Source of the DNA: Candidatus Gastranaerophilales bacterium
GTDB lineage: Bacteria > Cyanobacteriota > Vampirovibrionia > Gastranaerophilales > Gastranaerophilaceae
Assembly: GCA_947630355.1 (NCBI GenBank)
Contig: CANRHJ010000011.1
Coordinates: 1-19,650, forward strand
Length of the DNA: 19,650 nt
Reading direction: 5' to 3'
Below are positions 15,875 through 19,650 of the stretch, piece by piece. Every line of letters starts with the position of its first letter. Within the stretch, counting starts at the first letter, position 1. The notes under the pieces are model-generated. The model was not told where the DNA came from. It searched no databases and saw nothing but the letters and a program-made list of their open reading frames with translations. The position numbers and the translations under genes are program-made.

Positions 15875-18800
15875 TTAATCTATGGAGAAAATATCCTGTA
15901 AATCAGCATAAGTAAGTGTTTTACCTATGTTTCTGTCAACGGAAATGACTGAATCTACAAGGTTTCTCTTGTCTTGTTTAAGCTTCTGGATTTTTTCTTC
16001 AACCGTATTCTTTGTAATTAAACGATAAACAAATACTTTTTTGGTTTGTCCTATACGATAAGCTCTGTCGGTAGCCTGATCCTCAACCGCAGGATTCCAC
16101 CAAGGATCATAATGAATTACATAATCAGCTCCCGTCAGGTTCAAGCCGGTTCCGCCCGCTTTTAAGCTAACTAAGAATATCGGAATTGTTTCATCAGTAT
16201 TAAATCTCTCAACAACCTCCTGACGGTTTGTCGTCGAACCGGTTAAGTATTCGTGTTTTATACCTTCTTCTTTAAGCCATTCTTTTATTATATCCAGCAT
16301 ATCCACAAATTGCGAGAATAAAAGAATTCTGTGTCCTTCCGATATGATTTCCTCCAACATCGATTTTAACTGTTCAAATTTGCCCGAAGTTTCTATTCCC
16401 TTCTTATTTTCCTTGTCATATAAACGCGGATGACAGCATATTTGGCGCAGTCTCAATAATGCCGAGAAAATACTCATACGGCTTTTTTCAAGTCCTTTTT
16501 CCGCAATTGATTTGAATAACTCTTCTTTCGTAGAATCCAATACCTCAAGATAAAAGTCACGTTGATCAGGTGTAAGTTCGCAGTATGATATATTTTCAAC
16601 TTTATCAGGTAAGTCTTTCGCAACATCACGTTTCATACGGCGTAAAATAAACGGATAAATCTGCGATTTTAAACGTTTTTCAACAATCTTTTCGCCTCTG
16701 TCCACAATAGGTGTAACATACCTATAATTAAATTCCGATAAACTAAGCAAAAATCCGGGCATTAAGAAGTCAAATACGCTCCAAAGTTCTTCCAATTTAT
16801 TCTCTATCGGCGTGCCCGATAATGCTAATTTATGCTGTCCGTTCAACATCTTTACGGATTTTGCCGTTATCGACTCGGGATTTTTTATGTTCTGAGATTC
16901 ATCCAATATAATATATCTGAATTCATACTTTTTAAGCTTCTCTATATCCCGTCTTATAAGCGCATAACTCGTTATAACTATATCGTATTTGGGAATTTCT
17001 TTAAAATGCTCCTTACGCTCAATCCCGCTTAATTTTAAACACTTTAATGAAGGAATAAATTTTTGTACTTCATTTTCCCAGTTAAATACAACGGATGTGG
17101 GACAAACGACAAGGTTCGGAGCCTTCTTATCTTTTTCTTTTGCCTTTTGCAATAATGTTAAAGCCTGTAGTGTTTTACCAAGTCCCATATCATCGGCAAG
17201 TATTCCGTTTAATCCGTACTTATACAAAAACCATAACCAGCTGAAGCCTTTATATTGATACTCTCTCAATTCTGCATTGATATCCTTCGGCAAAGGCGCG
17301 TTATCCATAGTTGAAAACGTTGAAATCTGTTTCCAAAATGCAGAAAATTTACGGCTCATTTTTAACTTAAATCCTAAATTCTGCATTTCTGATAATAACC
17401 CGGCACGATATGTCTTTACTATATATTTGTTTTCATCATTTTTATAAACATCAAAGGTGTTGAATGATTTTAGAAGTGAAAAAATATCCTGTCCCGGTAC
17501 TTCAACAAATCCGTAATTTTTAACCCTTAAATATTTGTCACCCTCTACGATTAGGTTATAAATTTCATCAAAAGTAATCTCCTCATCGCCGACTTTCCCG
17601 TATAATGAAACTTCAAAACTGTCGGTTGAATTAACCGAGAAATCAATGTCCGCAATAAGTTCAAAAGGTTTCGGCGATAATTTAAAGAAAGACATATCAT
17701 CTTTTTCCTCAAATTTCCAGCCCTCTCCCGCACGCTTTAGATAATAATTATAAAAATCTATTGCATTTTCTTTCTCTATTGCAAGATTATTTGTTTGCAT
17801 CGGTGCAAATTTACAGGCTAAGAGCATTTGATATGCTCTCTCTTCGTGAGCTATATTGCGCTTAACCCAGTATAATAAATCTTCTTTAGGCTTCTTTATT
17901 GTGACATACGGACTCTTTGATGCTGATTTTGAATATGCCACTCTTGTGCCGTCATATTCAAACTCAAGCTCAGCTTTTAATGCACCGTCATAATCCAGCC
18001 CCATAGTTACAATATTTAACGGAGGTCTTTGCTCCAGCGTAAGTTTATCAATAATTTCGGAAACTTCACAAGGTATCAGCTCTCTTAATTTGGGCAGTTC
18101 TTCATACAAAAATTTCGCACCGTCCGCATCCTTTACATCAGTAAATGTGGATTTGATAAGATTTTGAGGTAATGACGACAATGCTACATTTATCGGAAAT
18201 ATTCTGTTTTTATATCTGCCCCATTTAAGCTGGCGTGAAAAATATCTTACTTCTTCAAACGGTATAATATCTTCTTTGTCAGGTCTTTGCCAATATAAAG
18301 ATAACAGTACGTTCCCAATCATTGAAAAATTAACCGACATTGATAATTTCCATTCGTCGGGAGTAAATACAAGTTTACTCTTAGTTTTTCCGTCAATTAC
18401 GTCATCTGCCTTTGAAAGAAGCTGGAAAAATCCGTCAAATTTGCCTATCGGTATATCATACCATCCCGCCTTCTTATCCAGTCTGGAATTTTTTAATAAC
18501 TGCTGAAATATTGCCAATTCTACTTTTTGTGAATTATTCAGCTCGAAATCTTCTTCTGTCCTTTGAGCTGCTATGACGGCTTTTAATAAACCTTCTATAT
18601 CACGTATAACTTTACCTGTATTTCTGTCCATTACCAGTATTGAAAAGAAATTCTGACGTCTTTTCGCATTAAAATGAAAGATATATCCGCCTTTTGGGTT
18701 TTCATTCATTTGAGTATCGGTATCTGAAAAATCAGGCTTTATCTTGTAACGACGTTCAAGAAATTCATCATATAATCTTTCTTCAATAGCCTTTAGCCCA

Positions 18801-19051
18801 ACAGCTATAGCGTGTTTACACCATTTTTCTTTCAAAGGACAAGAACACGACGGCTCTATCAGGTTTTTCTTAAATTTTAACTCGACATCATAAAAGGATT
18901 TATAATTCCCTTTTACTTTGGCTTTTATTCCTGTTTTCCCAACGTCTGCAGATGCTACCTGCTCTTTTTGGTAGTACTCATAACCGCGCCTCCAGCTGCC
19001 CGGTGTTGAGTTATCTTTTAAATACTTAAAATTAAAATTACAAACTGTCAT
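15875..19051 (-). CDS. SNF2-family DNA-dependent ATPase/helicase with SWIM zinc finger
   Basis: 1058 residues, typical of long bacterial SNF2 proteins. A SWIM zinc finger, CxCx6CxH (C69, C71, C78, H80), is followed by a long bacterial SNF2-associated region to about 590. The N-terminal ATPase lobe has the Walker A DMGLGKT (621-627), PTSVVFNW (651-658), the Walker B box DESQ (717-720) and SGTPIENKLEELW (745-757). The C-terminal lobe has ILLFSQFVDMLDII, SLKAGGTGLNLTGADYVIHYDPWWNPAVEDQATDRAYRIGQ and VFVYRL. Such proteins translocate on duplex DNA and remodel protein-DNA or polymerase complexes; the particular role of this one is unknown. No nuclease or methylase domain is attached and no defence gene is adjacent, so a housekeeping role is likelier. 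The ATG at 19051 has only a weak AGAG ribosome binding site. A strong promoter lies about 80 bases upstream. Confidence 0.95.
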   Translation of the reverse strand: MTVCNFNFKYLKDNSTPGSWRRGYEYYQKEQVASADVGKTGIKAKVKGNYKSFYDVELKFKKNLIEPSCSCPLKEKWCKHAIAVGLKAIEERLYDEFLERRYKIKPDFSDTDTQMNENPKGGYIFHFNAKRRQNFFSILVMDRNTGKVIRDIEGLLKAVIAAQRTEEDFELNNSQKVELAIFQQLLKNSRLDKKAGWYDIPIGKFDGFFQLLSKADDVIDGKTKSKLVFTPDEWKLSMSVNFSMIGNVLLSLYWQRPDKEDIIPFEEVRYFSRQLKWGRYKNRIFPINVALSSLPQNLIKSTFTDVKDADGAKFLYEELPKLRELIPCEVSEIIDKLTLEQRPPLNIVTMGLDYDGALKAELEFEYDGTRVAYSKSASKSPYVTIKKPKEDLLYWVKRNIAHEERAYQMLLACKFAPMQTNNLAIEKENAIDFYNYYLKRAGEGWKFEEKDDMSFFKLSPKPFELIADIDFSVNSTDSFEVSLYGKVGDEEITFDEIYNLIVEGDKYLRVKNYGFVEVPGQDIFSLLKSFNTFDVYKNDENKYIVKTYRAGLLSEMQNLGFKLKMSRKFSAFWKQISTFSTMDNAPLPKDINAELREYQYKGFSWLWFLYKYGLNGILADDMGLGKTLQALTLLQKAKEKDKKAPNLVVCPTSVVFNWENEVQKFIPSLKCLKLSGIERKEHFKEIPKYDIVITSYALIRRDIEKLKKYEFRYIILDESQNIKNPESITAKSVKMLNGQHKLALSGTPIENKLEELWSVFDFLMPGFLLSLSEFNYRYVTPIVDRGEKIVEKRLKSQIYPFILRRMKRDVAKDLPDKVENISYCELTPDQRDFYLEVLDSTKEELFKSIAEKGLEKSRMSIFSALLRLRQICCHPRLYDKENKKGIETSGKFEQLKSMLEEIISEGHRILLFSQFVDMLDIIKEWLKEEGIKHEYLTGSTTNRQEVVERFNTDETIPIFLVSLKAGGTGLNLTGADYVIHYDPWWNPAVEDQATDRAYRIGQTKKVFVYRLITKNTVEEKIQKLKQDKRNLVDSVISVDRNIGKTLTYADLQDIFSID

Positions 19052-19136
19052 GAAATCTCTTGTAGTAACTCTGCAAAAAAATAAAACCTTAATTTTATTT
19101 AGCAGAAAAAACTAATAACTTATCTCTACTCTGTTT

Positions 19137-19164
19137 ATTATACCTTAAATGAAAAAAATGGCAA
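19137..19164 (-). promoter_or_regulatory. Strong sigma70-type promoter of the SNF2-MBOAT transcript
   Basis: On the minus strand TTGCCA (19164-19159) is followed by 16 bases and a perfect TATAAT (19142-19137). Transcription would start near 19130, leaving an untranslated leader of about 80 bases before the ATG at 19051. The leader contains an AT-rich hairpin (19070-19106). This is the best promoter match I see in the window. Confidence 0.65.
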
Positions 19165-19180
19165 GTATTGTTTTATTACA

Positions 19181-19650
19181 TTATAAGCTGAGTTTTTTGA
19201 TTATCAACGGAGTCAGGTATTCCCAAGCTCTTCCGTTCGGATGACCGTCAGGCAGCTGAAATTTTTTGTCGTTTACATCTATTTTTACATTTTCTTTGTT
19301 TAATTCATATATGATGAAACCTGCATCTTCAAGTTCTTTCCATCTGGATGAATTATAACTTCTCATATTCGGTCCTTCATAGTGATTGGTATAATCCATT
19401 TTCTCATCATAATTATAAGGGTATTTTATTATTATAAATTTTAAATTAGGATAATGCTTCCATAATTCTTCTCTTGATTCTATAAAATGCGCTTTTATAA
19501 AATCAAAATTGCTTTCATCATCTTTAAACATTCCAAAACGAGTTTGATCAGTACATATTTTATTCTTTATAAAATTCCTGATTATAGCTGAATGAGCAAG
19601 TATTGCACCAATAGGAGTTGTTTCTATCAATTTCCCGTTCTTTAATTCAT
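19181..19650 (-). CDS. SGNH/GDSL-type hydrolase, C-terminal part (5' end beyond window)
   Basis: The frame is open from the window end to TAA at 19183-19181, at least 156 residues. A TTG at 19630 lies within it, but the frame continues upstream (ELKNGKLIETTPIG) with no convincing start, so the gene is taken as truncated by the window edge. Near the C-terminus LPDGHPNGRAWEYLTPLII is the DxxHPN block of SGNH hydrolases and of AlgJ/AlgX/DltD-like acetylation partners, supplying the Asp and His of the catalytic triad. NLKFIIIKYPYN is a typical core strand. The Ser block would lie upstream of what is visible. It sits directly upstream of the SNF2 promoter on the same strand, with the MBOAT gene beyond; MBOAT plus SGNH is the usual O-acylation pair, so a functional link is possible. 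Confidence 0.7.
   Translation of the reverse strand, partial: ELKNGKLIETTPIGAILAHSAIIRNFIKNKICTDQTRFGMFKDDESNFDFIKAHFIESREELWKHYPNLKFIIIKYPYNYDEKMDYTNHYEGPNMRSYNSSRWKELEDAGFIIYELNKENVKIDVNDKKFQLPDGHPNGRAWEYLTPLIIKKLSL

Noticed and set aside
15875..19051. SNF2 helicase as part of a phage-defence system (DISARM-like)
   Set aside because: No methylase, nuclease or other defence partner lies nearby, and the domain layout (SWIM plus SNF2) is that of common bacterial SNF2 proteins.
19070..19106. AT-rich hairpin as terminator of the SGNH gene
   Set aside because: It lies downstream of the SNF2 promoter, so it would stop that transcript too, and its stem is nearly all A-T pairs; more likely it is just leader sequence.

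Overview
The window is an AT-rich bacterial chromosome segment, densely packed, with 14 genes or gene parts on both strands and no tRNA, rRNA, IS element or CRISPR array that I can see. Three features suggest a gut Gastranaerophilales (Melainabacteria/Vampirovibrionia) or a close relative: a predicted outer-membrane autotransporter whose pre-barrel segment has the wording I remember from that group (AAQLGG, LNSYDEAFR), a multi-pass protein with an N-terminal NPAFKG motif, and very low GC. The lineage is inference from memory; that the cell has an outer membrane follows from the autotransporter barrel.

Layout. Positions 1-264 hold the tail of an unknown gene followed by a good terminator. Next come an RqcH/NFACT ribosome-quality-control protein (329-1936, +) and, convergent with it, a large unknown membrane protein (1929-3812, -). 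A 280-base gap holds a palindrome and a plus-oriented terminator with no plus-strand gene before it. A small exported protein of unknown role follows (4093-4947, -). From about 5000 a plus-strand operon encodes a DXS-like thiamine-diphosphate enzyme, an Fe-S-flavoprotein-like reductase and a polytopic GT-C-like membrane protein (to 9173). It converges on UDP-galactopyranose mutase (9142-10251, -).

The plus strand then carries a Pmp-type (GGxI/FxxN) autotransporter, 10397-13021, whose single reading frame is broken by one in-frame TAG. After it come LarE (sulfur transferase) and a hexapeptide-repeat O-acetyltransferase. The last block is on the minus strand: an SGNH-type hydrolase fragment at the window edge, a SWIM-SNF2 helicase with its own promoter, and an MBOAT-family acyltransferase whose two signature histidines are both replaced.

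Much of the content concerns the cell surface: Glf makes UDP-galactofuranose, the GT-C-like protein may handle lipid-linked sugars, the two acyltransferase-type genes plus the SGNH protein could decorate a polymer, and the autotransporter is an adhesin candidate. All three convergent gene pairs overlap at their 3' ends. Every recognised gene ends in TAA, which makes the lone in-frame TAG stand out. The best second looks are that TAG, the histidine-less MBOAT, the DXS-like enzyme with an altered substrate-phosphate site, and the unexplained plus-strand terminator.
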